The position numbers were made by a program, and so were the translations under genes. From contig JAGATO010000274.1 of NCBI GenBank assembly GCA_017621195.1, forward strand, positions 1-13,169: a DNA stretch of 13,169 bases. The letters are read 5' to 3'. Of the stretch, positions 1 to 6,859 are shown in pieces (position 1 is the first letter of the stretch; each line of letters starts with the position of its first letter). Source of the stretch: Bacillota bacterium. Its GTDB lineage: Bacteria > Bacillota > Clostridia > Peptostreptococcales > Anaerovoracaceae. The notes beneath the pieces are model-generated. The model had not been told where the DNA came from. It did not search any database and saw nothing but the letters and a program-made list of their open reading frames with translations.

Positions 1-581
1 AAGAGGGCTATGAGATTTTAGGTACCGGGGAAATGGGCATCGGCAATACCAGCTCCACCAGCGCCATCCTCATGTGTCTCACCGGGCTGTCCGCCGAGGT
101 GGCCGTGGGTAAGGGCGGCGGCCTCACCGACGAGGCGCTGATCCACAAGAAGGAAGTGATCACAAAGGCGCTGGAGCTGAACCGTCCCGATCCCAACGAT
201 CCCATCGACGTTCTGTCCAAGGTGGGCGGTCTTGACATCGCCGGCATGGCCGGCTGCTTCCTGGCAGCGGCTTACTACCACATTCCCATCGTCATCGACG
301 GCGTCATTTCCGCCGTATCGGCGCTGGTTGCCTATCGCATCAACCCGCTGGTGAAGGACTTCATGTTCTCGTCCCACCACTCCATCGAACCGGCCTACGA
401 TCTGATCATGAAGGAGCTGGGCATGGAGCCGATCCTGGATCTGAACATGCGCCTGGGCGAAGGAACCGGCTGCCCGCTGGCCTTCCACATCATCGGATCC
501 GCCTGCTACATGATGAGCCACATGTACACGTTTGAACAGTTCCAGCACGATCAGGCCTACCGGATCGATCTGCGGAAATAA
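1..581 (+). CDS. cobT: Nicotinate-nucleotide--dimethylbenzimidazole phosphoribosyltransferase, C-terminal part (5' end outside window)
   Basis: The enzyme transfers phosphoribose from nicotinate mononucleotide to a lower-ligand base, giving the alpha-ribazole phosphate used in the cobalamin nucleotide loop. The frame is open from position 3, and 192 residues are visible. The family is about 350 residues long, so roughly 155 N-terminal residues lie upstream of the window. Diagnostic motifs seen are EMGIGNT near the start, GGGLTDEAL, GGLDIAGMAG, SSHHS and, near the C-terminus, RLGEGTG, whose Glu matches the catalytic base of Salmonella CobT (family knowledge). The last codons are followed by AGGAGA and then cobU after 9 bases, so the two are very likely co-transcribed. 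Any cobalamin riboswitch or promoter for this operon would lie outside the window. Confidence 0.95.
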   Translation, partial: EGYEILGTGEMGIGNTSSTSAILMCLTGLSAEVAVGKGGGLTDEALIHKKEVITKALELNRPDPNDPIDVLSKVGGLDIAGMAGCFLAAAYYHIPIVIDGVISAVSALVAYRINPLVKDFMFSSHHSIEPAYDLIMKELGMEPILDLNMRLGEGTGCPLAFHIIGSACYMMSHMYTFEQFQHDQAYRIDLRK

Positions 582-590
582 GGAGAAGCT

Positions 591-1190
591 ATGAGCGAAA
601 TTTTGTTGTTTACCGGCGGGGCCCGGTCCGGAAAGAGCACCATGGCCGAGACGAAGGTCAAAGAAGCGGCAATCGCCGCCGCCCAAAGGCGCGGCGAGCT
701 GTCGTCCGACGGCCGCGTTCTCTACATCGCCACCGCCGCCGTCTGCGACGAAGAGATGGTGGAGCGGGTGAAAAAGCATCGGGCGCAGCGGCCGGCTTCC
801 TGGGCTACGCTGGAAGCCTTCTGGAATTTCGACACCATCGAGACCCGATCCGACTTTCAGAAGGCGGATGCGGTTCTTCTGGACTGCATGGGTTTCATGC
901 TGAACAATATCATGTACTATTCCAACATCGACTGGGAACACCTGCCGCTGAGCGACATGCAGCGGGTGGAGGATCGCATGATCGACGAGCTGAGCGCCCT
1001 GATGGGCGCTTGCCGCCGCTGTGATAAGACGCTGGCGCTGGTGACCAACGAAGTGGGCATGGGCCTCGTTCCCGCCGATCGATCCAGCCGGTATTATCGG
1101 GATATTCTGGGCCGAGCCAACCGCACGGCGGCCGAAGAGGCCGACCGGGTTTGCTTCATGGTTTCGGGAATTCCCCTGTGGGTGAAGTAA
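591..1190 (+). CDS. cobU: Bifunctional adenosylcobinamide kinase / adenosylcobinamide-phosphate guanylyltransferase
   Basis: This enzyme phosphorylates adenosylcobinamide and then transfers GMP to it, giving the activated corrinoid AdoCbi-GDP for CobS. The protein has 199 residues, slightly longer than the usual 180 or so because of an Ala-rich stretch around residues 26-40. A P-loop, GGARSGKS, lies at residues 9-16. The single His in KHRAQRP (H63) sits where family members carry the guanylylated histidine. LLDCMGFMLNN and the C-terminal TNEVGMGLVP block, followed by RDILGRANR and VSGIP, are typical of CobU/CobP. An AGGAGA ribosome binding site precedes the ATG by 6 bases. Only one base separates its stop from the cobS start, which suggests translational coupling. 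Confidence 0.95.
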   Translation: MSEILLFTGGARSGKSTMAETKVKEAAIAAAQRRGELSSDGRVLYIATAAVCDEEMVERVKKHRAQRPASWATLEAFWNFDTIETRSDFQKADAVLLDCMGFMLNNIMYYSNIDWEHLPLSDMQRVEDRMIDELSALMGACRRCDKTLALVTNEVGMGLVPADRSSRYYRDILGRANRTAAEEADRVCFMVSGIPLWVK

Positions 1191-1191
1191 A

Positions 1192-1932
1192 ATGAAGAGT
1201 TTTCTATTGATGCTGTCTTTTTTTACGCGGCTTCCCGTTCCCTACGTGGAGTATGAGGAGGAGCGTTACATCAAGGGGATCAAGACCATTCCCTTCGTGG
1301 GTGTCGTTTTGGGGCTGATCCTGTATCTGGTCAGCTTCGCAGGACGGTGGTTCCATCCCCAGGTCACGGCGGTGATCCTGCTGATGACCTATATATTTAT
1401 GACGGGCGGTCTCCATCTGGACGGTCTGGCCGACACCTGCGACGGTGTGTTCAGCGGTCGGGACCGGGAACGGATGCTGGAGATCATGAAGGACAGTCGC
1501 ATCGGATCCTTCGGGGTGCTGGCCATGCTGTTTTTCTTCGTATTCTACGCTGTCATGTACCAGTTCCTGCCGCGGACGGCGCTGCTGATCCTGCCGGTCA
1601 TCGGAAAGAGCGCACCGTTGATTTCCGCATCGCTGGCGGATTACGCCCGCCCCTCGGGCATGGGTCAGCTGCTGGTGGACAACATCAAGACGAAAGAGGT
1701 GGTCATCGCCGTCCTGCTTCCTCTGTTTCTGGCCATGGTCATCCCCGCTGAGCAGAGCCTGCACATTCCTCTGATGGCAGCCTGCGTTCTGGGCGAGCTG
1801 TCGGTGGTATTTCTGACGGCATGGCTGAAGAAAAAGCTGGGCGGCATCACCGGTGACACTCACGGCATGGTCTGCGAAGTGTCGCAGATGGTGTTTGCCT
1901 TTGCGGTGTACGCCCTGATTCAGGTTCTGTAG
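1192..1932 (+). CDS. cobS: Adenosylcobinamide-GDP ribazoletransferase (cobalamin synthase)
   Basis: CobS is an integral membrane enzyme that joins AdoCbi-GDP to alpha-ribazole or its phosphate, the last assembly step of the cobamide nucleotide loop. The protein has 246 residues, normal for the family, and is largely hydrophobic with several membrane helices. The acidic signature HLDGLADTCDG (residues 75-85), followed by MLEIMKDSRIGSFG, is the conserved Mg-binding region. A second conserved block, GGITGDTHGM, starts near residue 217. The start follows the cobU stop with a one-base gap and only a weak upstream purine stretch, so ribosomes probably re-initiate from cobU. The phosphatase gene cobC is not seen next to it. 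A terminator follows about 70 bases after the stop. Confidence 0.95.
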   Translation: MKSFLLMLSFFTRLPVPYVEYEEERYIKGIKTIPFVGVVLGLILYLVSFAGRWFHPQVTAVILLMTYIFMTGGLHLDGLADTCDGVFSGRDRERMLEIMKDSRIGSFGVLAMLFFFVFYAVMYQFLPRTALLILPVIGKSAPLISASLADYARPSGMGQLLVDNIKTKEVVIAVLLPLFLAMVIPAEQSLHIPLMAACVLGELSVVFLTAWLKKKLGGITGDTHGMVCEVSQMVFAFAVYALIQVL

Positions 1933-2000
1933 CTGTCGGCTTCCGGCCGATTCCTCAGGGATGGCGGCGGAAAGGATGACGATGAACAAAAAGAAATGAC

Positions 2001-2040
2001 AAAAAGCTTCGCAGAATTTTCCATTTCTGCGGGGCTTTTT
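2001..2040 (+). terminator. Rho-independent terminator after cobTUS
   Basis: The left arm at 2001-2016 (AAAAAGCTTCGCAGAA) pairs with the right arm at 2025-2040 (TTCTGCGGGGCTTTTT), with two G-T wobbles and a short T/C-rich loop. The right arm ends in a run of five T residues. It separates the cobalamin genes from the transporter gene. The A-rich left arm means it could also work weakly in reverse. Confidence 0.85.
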
Positions 2041-2044
2041 GTGT

Positions 2045-2080
2045 TATACTGAAAGCGAATCCTGTCGAAACAGGAAAGGA
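2045..2080 (+). promoter_or_regulatory. Candidate promoter -10 box and short leader hairpin before the AEC transporter
   Basis: TATACT at 2045-2050 is a good -10 hexamer directly after the terminator. No convincing -35 lies 16-18 bases upstream, because that region is the terminator stem. A small hairpin, CCTGT-CGAA-ACAGG, at 2061-2074 falls in the leader just before the GGAAAGGAG ribosome binding site. It could affect translation, but this is inference. Initiation here would supply transcripts for the transporter and the three peptidases. Confidence 0.4.
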
Positions 2081-2088
2081 GAGAGAAT

Positions 2089-3015
2089 ATGGCGGCCATA
2101 TTATTGATTCGAAAAATCGTTCAGCTGTTTCTCATCATGGGGCTGGGCGTCATCATCGTGAAGGCCGGGGTGGTCCGATCGGAAGACAGCAGGGTGCTGT
2201 CCAAGCTGGCCCTGTACCTGCTGGTTCCCTTCGTTATTTTGAAGGCCTTTCAGCTGGACATGACGCCGGATATCCGCAACGGGATGCTCTTTGCGTTTCT
2301 CATGAGCGCCGTGATGCACAGCGGTCAGATCGGGATCGCCCTGATCGGAAAGAAGCTGGTGCGGCTGGACACGGTGGAACAAAACTCCGTCATCTATCCC
2401 AATGCGGTGAATCTGATCCTTCCGCTGGTGACCTATATGCTGGGGCCGGAATGGATCATCTATTCCAGCGCCGTGGCATCGGTACAGCTGATCTTCCTGT
2501 GGACCCACTGCGTCGGATCCTTTGCCGGTTGGGAGAACATGAGCTTTAAACGGATGATCCTGAACGTGAACACCCTTTCCGTCCTGGGAGGCATCGTCCT
2601 CCTGATTACGGGAATTCGGTTTCCGGCCATCGTCAACGAGGTGGCGGATTCCATGGGAAGCATGCTGGGGCCCTTCGCCATGCTGATCGTGGGAATGCTT
2701 CTGGCGGAAACGGACATGAAGGAGATGGTCCGCAGAAAGCGGCTGTTTCTGGTGGTCTTTCTGCGCATGATCTTCTGCCCGGCGCTGTTTCTGATCCTGA
2801 TGAAGCTGATCCGTCCGGAGACGTTTTTGGAGGGCGGACACGAAATCGCGCTGACGATTCTGCTGACGGCATCGTCTCCCACGGCCACCACGGTGACCCA
2901 GTTTTCCCAGCTGTACGATCGGGACGCCAACTATGCCAGTGCGATCAACATCACCACAACTCTGGTGTGCATCGTGACGATGCCGCTGTTTGTCTATCTT
3001 TATGAAATTCGATAA
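2089..3015 (+). CDS. AEC (auxin efflux carrier) family transporter
   Basis: This is a predicted inner-membrane permease of the AEC family (PF03547), whose characterised bacterial members carry organic acids such as malate or malonate. The protein has 308 residues, the typical length, with hydrophobic segments along the whole chain consistent with about ten helices in two halves. The YPNAVNLILPLV block near residues 103-114 and the C-terminal region SSPTATTVTQF followed by INITTTLV are typical of the family. The start is set by GGAAAGGAG upstream of the ATG. The stop lies 15 bases before the first of three M42 peptidase genes, with GGGAGGA in the gap, so the four genes are probably one operon. 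That context hints at a substrate linked to peptide or amino-acid use. The substrate is unknown. Confidence 0.85.
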   Translation: MAAILLIRKIVQLFLIMGLGVIIVKAGVVRSEDSRVLSKLALYLLVPFVILKAFQLDMTPDIRNGMLFAFLMSAVMHSGQIGIALIGKKLVRLDTVEQNSVIYPNAVNLILPLVTYMLGPEWIIYSSAVASVQLIFLWTHCVGSFAGWENMSFKRMILNVNTLSVLGGIVLLITGIRFPAIVNEVADSMGSMLGPFAMLIVGMLLAETDMKEMVRRKRLFLVVFLRMIFCPALFLILMKLIRPETFLEGGHEIALTILLTASSPTATTVTQFSQLYDRDANYASAINITTTLVCIVTMPLFVYLYEIR

Positions 3016-3030
3016 GGGAGGAATTGCGCT

Positions 3031-4080
3031 ATGGATATCTTTCAGGCAATCACCGAATTGACGGCGCTGCCGGGCGTCTCCGGCAGCGAAGAGACGGTTT
3101 GCGCGGCAGTTCAGACCTGGTTTCGGCGCTATACCGATCAGGTGTGGAGCGATCCCATGGGGAACACGTACGCCCGCTTCGGAAATCCCGACGGTCCCAC
3201 CATCCTGTTGATGGCCCACATGGACGAGATCGGGCTGATGGTCTACGACATCGAGGAGGGAGGTCTGGTCCGCATCTGCAACGTGGCAGGGGTGGATCCC
3301 CGGGTTTTGCCCGGCTCAGAGCTGATGATCTACGGAACGGAACCGGTGAAGGCGGTGGTGGGAGCGTTGCCGCCCCACCTGCAGAAGGCCGGCGATGTCA
3401 TGAGCAACTACAAAATTGAAGAGCTCCTGTGCGATACGGGGTTATCGCCGGAGGAAGTGAAGGAGAGGATTCGCATCGGCGATCCGGTGGCCTTTGCGCC
3501 GCGGCCGCCCCAAAAGCTGGTCAACAACGTCATCGCGGGAAAGACCTTCGATGACCGGGCCTGCATAGCGGCGTTGCTGGAGGTCATGGACCTTTTGAAG
3601 GACTATAAACTGTACGCTAACGTGGTGGTCTGCGCTTCGGTTCAGGAGGAACGGGGAATGCTGGGAAGCGGCGTGGGGGCCTACCACATCGACCCGGATA
3701 TGGCCATCGCCATCGACGTCTGTCACGCGCCCCAGCCGGGAGCCAAGCCGGTGGATTACGTGGATTTCGATAAAGTTGCCATCACCCGGGGCGGAAATAT
3801 CCATCCGAAGATGTATGAAAAGCTGCGGGATTCGGCCAAAGAACAGAACATCGCTTTCGAGACCGATGTGACCATATCTCGGACGGGTACGGACGCCTGG
3901 TCCATCCAGGTGCAGAGGGGTGGAATCCCCACGGGACTGGTTTCCCTGCCGCTGCGGTACATGCATACCAGCGTGGAAGTCATTTCCATGGATACATTGA
4001 AGAATTGCGCCAAGGTGATCGCCGGTGTGGTGAGAGCCATCGGTGCGGATTGGGAGGAAACCTTATGCTTGGACGATTAG
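3031..4080 (+). CDS. M42 family metallo-aminopeptidase (TET/glutamyl aminopeptidase type), first of three
   Basis: This is a predicted cytoplasmic di-metal aminopeptidase of family M42 (PF05343). Members assemble into large tetrahedral dodecamers that trim short peptides from the N-terminus. The protein has 349 residues, normal length. By family pattern the metal and catalytic residues are H63 and D65 (AHMDE), D174 (FDDRA), E206 as base and E207 as ligand (QEE), D229 (AIDV) and H312 (MHTS). All are present, so it should be active. It is the first of three adjacent paralogues that are clearly different from each other. The first 17 bases of the next gene overlap its 3' end. Specificity cannot be read from the sequence. 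Confidence 0.92.
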   Translation: MDIFQAITELTALPGVSGSEETVCAAVQTWFRRYTDQVWSDPMGNTYARFGNPDGPTILLMAHMDEIGLMVYDIEEGGLVRICNVAGVDPRVLPGSELMIYGTEPVKAVVGALPPHLQKAGDVMSNYKIEELLCDTGLSPEEVKERIRIGDPVAFAPRPPQKLVNNVIAGKTFDDRACIAALLEVMDLLKDYKLYANVVVCASVQEERGMLGSGVGAYHIDPDMAIAIDVCHAPQPGAKPVDYVDFDKVAITRGGNIHPKMYEKLRDSAKEQNIAFETDVTISRTGTDAWSIQVQRGGIPTGLVSLPLRYMHTSVEVISMDTLKNCAKVIAGVVRAIGADWEETLCLDD

Positions 4081-5096
4081 AAGAGCTGTGCAATCTCAAC
4101 GGTGTGTCCGGTGACGAAGGTCGGGTACGCCGCTACATCAAAGAAATCGCGAAGGACTATGCCGACGAGGTGTGGACCGACACCATGGGAAACCTGTACG
4201 CTCACAAGAAGGGTGACGGACCGAAGGTTGTTGTGGCAGCTCACATGGACGAAGTGGGCATGATCATCTGGGGAGCCATGGAAAACGGCCTGCTGATCTA
4301 CCAGACTCAGGGCATCGATCCCCGGGTAGTGGTATCGAAACGGGTTGTAGTGGGGCCCAGGGAGATTCCCGGCGTCATCGGAGCCAAGGCCATCCACCTG
4401 CAGAGCATGGAGGACCGAAAGAAGGTGCTTTCCCACAGCGAGTTGTTCATCGACATCGGCGCGAAAGATAAGGCTGATGCTTTGAAGTACGTCAGTCCCG
4501 GCGATTACGCCGCCTTCGATACGAAGTGGGAGCGACTGGGAAGCGACCGGATGAAGGCAAAGGCACTGGACGACCGCATGGGCTGTGCCATTGCGCTGGA
4601 GCTGCTGAAGCAGACGTACGACTGCGACTTCACCGCGGTGTTTACGGTGCAGGAGGAGTTGGGGCTGCGGGGAGCTCAGGCCGCCGCATATAACGTAAAG
4701 CCTCAGGTGGCACTGGTTCTGGAAGGAACCACGGCTAACGATCTGCCCAAAACTCAGGGCCATCAGCACATTACGAAGGTAGGAGGCGGGCCTGCCATCT
4801 CCTTCATGGACGGATCCACCATCGTCCCGCGGGCCATGTTCGAGGCGCTGAAAAGTGCGGCCCAGGAGGCGGAGATTTCGTTCCAGGTAAAGCAGGGAAC
4901 CGCCGGTGGAAACGATGCAGGCGCCATTCACAAGGCGCTGTCGGGCTGCGTGACCGGCGTGATTTCCGTACCGACCCGCTATCTCCACTCCCCCTGCAGC
5001 CTGGCTTCCATCAGCGATTTTGAGAACGCATACCGGCTGGCGGACGCCTTCTTTGCCACGGGAAAGCAGAACGAAGTAATAAATGAGGTGTTGTAA
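4065..5096 (+). CDS. M42 family metallo-aminopeptidase, second of three
   Basis: This is a second M42 di-metal aminopeptidase, 343 residues from the ATG at 4065. That start was chosen because GGGAGGA at 4052-4058 lies six bases before it and the protein then begins directly with the conserved LCNLNGVSG block. An in-frame ATG at 4005 would only add residues from inside the preceding gene. Key residues are H60 and D62 (AHMDE), D169 (LDDR), E197 and E198 (QEE) and H308 (YLHSP). The fifth metal ligand is Glu, E220 in VLEGTTAND, where the two sister proteins have Asp. Glu here is found in some M42 proteins and need not inactivate the enzyme, but it may change metal or substrate preference. The gene overlaps the first peptidase by 16 bases and is separated from the third by one base. 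Confidence 0.92.
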   Translation: MLGRLEELCNLNGVSGDEGRVRRYIKEIAKDYADEVWTDTMGNLYAHKKGDGPKVVVAAHMDEVGMIIWGAMENGLLIYQTQGIDPRVVVSKRVVVGPREIPGVIGAKAIHLQSMEDRKKVLSHSELFIDIGAKDKADALKYVSPGDYAAFDTKWERLGSDRMKAKALDDRMGCAIALELLKQTYDCDFTAVFTVQEELGLRGAQAAAYNVKPQVALVLEGTTANDLPKTQGHQHITKVGGGPAISFMDGSTIVPRAMFEALKSAAQEAEISFQVKQGTAGGNDAGAIHKALSGCVTGVISVPTRYLHSPCSLASISDFENAYRLADAFFATGKQNEVINEVL

Positions 5097-5097
5097 G

Positions 5098-6111
5098 ATG
5101 TATGAAAAAACGATGATTCAAAAAATTGTAACGGCTTACGGCCCCTCCGGCCGCGAACAGGAAGTGACCGATGTCATCCGCAGCTTTGTGGAGCCGCTGG
5201 TGGATGAAGTTACCGTGGACGCACTGGGAAACCTGATCGCCCATAAGAAGGGAACCTCCGGAAAGAAGATCATGTTGGTGGCCCACATGGACCAGATCGG
5301 GCTGGTGGTCACCGATATCGACGAGAAGGGCTTTCTGCGGGTATCCAACGTGGGCGGCGTTCATCCCGTCACGGCGGCAGCCCGTCCCGTACGCTTTGAA
5401 AACGGAACCCGGGGCGTCACCTACTTTGAGACGGAGAATTCCGGCTTTATGAATCCGTCCAAAACGGCCATAACGCAGCTGTTTATCGACATCGGCGCCG
5501 ACAGCAGGGAAGAAGCGGAAGCCAAGGTACAGCTGGGGGATATGGCGGTCTACGATGTAAACTTTCTGGAAATGGGCCGTCGGATCTCCTGCGGTGCGCT
5601 GGACAACCGGATCTGCTGTGCGGCTCTGGTGGAGGCGCTGAAGGACATGGAGACGGAACACGACATTTACGCGGTCTTTTCCGTCCAGGAGGAAGTGGGT
5701 ACCCGCGGCGCCGGTGCGGCGGCTTACGCCATCGGACCGGATCTGTGCATCAATCTGGACGTGACGCTGTTCGGCGATACGCCCAAGTGTATGCCCATGG
5801 CGGTGAAGCTGGGCGGCGGTGCAGCCATTAAGATCATGGATGCGTCGGTCATCGTTGCGCCTATGGTCTATACGTTCCTGGAGGACGTGGCCAAAGCGGA
5901 GGACATCGCCTGTCAGCGGGATGTGATGCGCATGGGCGGTACAGATACTTCGGTGGTGCAGAGGAGCCGCGACGGCGTTTTGGCCGGCGGCATCTCCATC
6001 CCGGTGAGGTACGTCCACTCCCCGGTGGAAACCGCCGATCTGCGGGATTATGAGGCAACGGTGGCACTGCTACGGGCTGCGGTGAAGCGCAGCGAGCTAC
6101 CGCAGAGATAG
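5098..6111 (+). CDS. M42 family metallo-aminopeptidase, third of three
   Basis: This is the third M42 peptidase, 337 residues from the ATG at 5098. That start is preferred over an in-frame ATG at 5083 because GAGGTG at 5085-5090 lies seven bases before it and the MYEKTMIQKIV opening fits family N-termini. Key residues are H63 and D65 (AHMDQ, where most relatives have AHMDE), D169 (LDNR), E198 and E199 (QEE), D221 (NLDV) and H307 (YVHSP). All expected ligands are kept. The start follows the previous stop with a one-base gap, so the two are almost certainly co-translated. A hairpin and then a strong two-way terminator follow. Mixed-subunit assembly with its neighbours is possible by analogy with archaeal TET peptidases, but that is inference. 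Confidence 0.92.
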   Translation: MYEKTMIQKIVTAYGPSGREQEVTDVIRSFVEPLVDEVTVDALGNLIAHKKGTSGKKIMLVAHMDQIGLVVTDIDEKGFLRVSNVGGVHPVTAAARPVRFENGTRGVTYFETENSGFMNPSKTAITQLFIDIGADSREEAEAKVQLGDMAVYDVNFLEMGRRISCGALDNRICCAALVEALKDMETEHDIYAVFSVQEEVGTRGAGAAAYAIGPDLCINLDVTLFGDTPKCMPMAVKLGGGAAIKIMDASVIVAPMVYTFLEDVAKAEDIACQRDVMRMGGTDTSVVQRSRDGVLAGGISIPVRYVHSPVETADLRDYEATVALLRAAVKRSELPQR

Positions 6112-6133
6112 CGGCAACAACGCCGCTTGCCGC
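6111..6133. repeat. Small inverted repeat just after the M42 operon
   Basis: GCGGCAA at 6111-6117 pairs perfectly with TTGCCGC at 6127-6133 around a nine-base loop. No T run follows, so it is not a terminator by itself. It sits between the last peptidase stop codon and the large terminator hairpin, and may protect the mRNA 3' end. Confidence 0.5.
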
Positions 6134-6142
6134 GAAGACGGT

Positions 6143-6202
6143 AAAAAAGAAAGCTGCCCTGGCGCAGCGCAGAAACGCTGCGCGGTCAGGGCAGTTTTTT
6201 TT
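6143..6202. terminator. Strong bidirectional terminator between the M42 operon and the DUF1836 gene
   Basis: CTGCCCTG (6154-6161) pairs with CAGGGCAG (6187-6194), and inside it CGCAGCG (6163-6169) pairs with CGCTGCG (6176-6182), giving a long G+C-rich stem. Eight T residues follow on the plus strand (6195-6202) and an A run at 6143-6148 supplies T residues on the minus strand. It therefore serves both convergent genes. The minus-strand gene's stop codon (6186-6188) lies inside the stem. Confidence 0.92.
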
Positions 6203-6698
6203 CGGCTATCGCGTGATCCAGATAAATCTTTCGCGAATAGAGCTGGCAGGCGAAAGCGTTGCAGACGCACCAGGACAGGTGGCGAGGATCTTTCGGATCC
6301 TTCGGCTTCGGCATGGAGGTCTGATGGAAGGCGTGGGTTACGGCGGACTCGATGTTATCGCAGAACTGGTCGTAGGCCGCTTCCTCGCCGGAAAAATCCA
6401 GAGCCAGCTGGGTGAAGGTGATGATCTCTTCGATGGTGTATACCGGCTTCAATACGGCGATGATGAAGAGGTAGGCCACGGTCAGGCGGTCGTACTTCTT
6501 CTTCACGGGAGCCGGAATGAATTTGTGTTTGACGTAGTTGTTGATCATGGTTTTGGTCATGATCGGTTTGTCATCCTGTTTCAGATAGGGCTCCAGCCAT
6601 TCGTCCAGCAAAAACAGCACCTGATCCAGATACAGGGGAACGACGGGCAGGTCGTTCCAGTGGGGCAGCTTGAAATCCGCCAGCGTTTTTCTGTTCAT
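6186..6698 (-). CDS. DUF1836 domain-containing protein, probable DNA-binding regulator
   Basis: The 170-residue protein fits the DUF1836 family (PF08876) of Firmicutes, whose function is not established. The N-terminal half shows the recognisable LPHWNDLPVVPLYLDQVLFLL stretch, then a likely helix-turn-helix region, PIMTKTMINNYVKHKFIPAP, with KKKYDR and the LTVAYLFIIAVLK helix after it. This layout resembles MerR-like DNA-binding domains, so a regulatory role is plausible. There is no signal peptide or membrane segment. A purine-rich site (GAGGGGAGAGAAGGG in mRNA sense) precedes the ATG. The gene is divergent from the acyl-CoA synthetase, and their -35 boxes share a palindrome, so it may regulate itself and that gene (inference). 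The last four codons and the stop run into the shared terminator hairpin. Confidence 0.85.
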   Translation of the reverse strand: MNRKTLADFKLPHWNDLPVVPLYLDQVLFLLDEWLEPYLKQDDKPIMTKTMINNYVKHKFIPAPVKKKYDRLTVAYLFIIAVLKPVYTIEEIITFTQLALDFSGEEAAYDQFCDNIESAVTHAFHQTSMPKPKDPKDPRHLSWCVCNAFACQLYSRKIYLDHAIAEKKLP

Positions 6699-6737
6699 AC
6701 GTTCCCTTCTCTCCCCTCTTCGAATTTCATATAACTA

Positions 6738-6766
6738 AAAATAGCACACCGTTTTGAAATTGTCAA
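6738..6766 (-). promoter_or_regulatory. Promoter for the DUF1836 gene
   Basis: Read on the minus strand, TTGACA (6766-6761) is a perfect -35 box, followed after 17 bases by TATTTT (6743-6738) as the -10 box. The spacing is ideal and the start codon is about 40 bases further on. Its -35 box is one half of the palindrome shared with the opposite promoter. Confidence 0.6.
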
Positions 6767-6774
6767 TGTTGACA
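6761..6774. promoter_or_regulatory. Palindrome TGTCAA-TG-TTGACA, candidate shared operator
   Basis: Two perfect six-base arms are separated by TG. Each arm is also a consensus -35 box, one for each of the divergent promoters. A protein bound here would block both. The DUF1836 protein is the obvious local candidate, but the assignment is inference, and the symmetry might arise only because two -35 boxes face each other. Confidence 0.5.
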
Positions 6775-6797
6775 TAGTGTATAATACAATTTAATAT
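6769..6797 (+). promoter_or_regulatory. Strong promoter for the acyl-CoA synthetase gene
   Basis: TTGACA at 6769-6774 is a perfect -35 box. After exactly 17 bases TAATAT at 6792-6797 serves as the -10 box in an A+T-rich region. An alternative TATAAT lies at 6780-6785 but lacks a well-spaced -35. The leader to the ATG at 6860 would be about 55 bases. Confidence 0.75.
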
Positions 6798-6814
6798 AGT
6801 TTTCGAGACTATAT
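6794..6814. repeat. Inverted repeat ATATAGT-N7-ACTATAT at the transcription start region
   Basis: ATATAGT (6794-6800) and ACTATAT (6808-6814) are perfect inverted copies around TTTCGAG. The element overlaps the -10 box and the expected start site of the acyl-CoA synthetase promoter, which is where a repressor would bind. It is separate from the -35 palindrome upstream. Confidence 0.5.
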
Positions 6815-6859
6815 AAAATAGTTATTAAAAAAGCGAAATGACGAAACGAGGAGACACAG

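Noticed and set aside
1..32. Cobalamin riboswitch for the cobTUS genes
   Set aside because: The window starts inside cobT, so the operon leader is not present. No B12-box-like sequence was found within the window.
18..941. Long minus-strand frame opposite cobT and cobU (307 codons)
   Set aside because: It lies opposite two clearly identified cobalamin genes, is rich in His, Gln and Gly with no domain motif, and has no ribosome binding site. It is a shadow of G+C-rich coding DNA.
2101..3219. Long minus-strand frame opposite the AEC transporter (372 codons)
   Set aside because: Its composition is that of an antisense shadow (His, Gln and Asp rich), it crosses the start of the first M42 gene, and no promoter or ribosome binding site supports it.
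4005..4064. Upstream in-frame start for the second M42 peptidase
   Set aside because: It would add 20 residues encoded within the first peptidase gene and without a ribosome binding site. GGGAGGA is correctly placed for the ATG at 4065.
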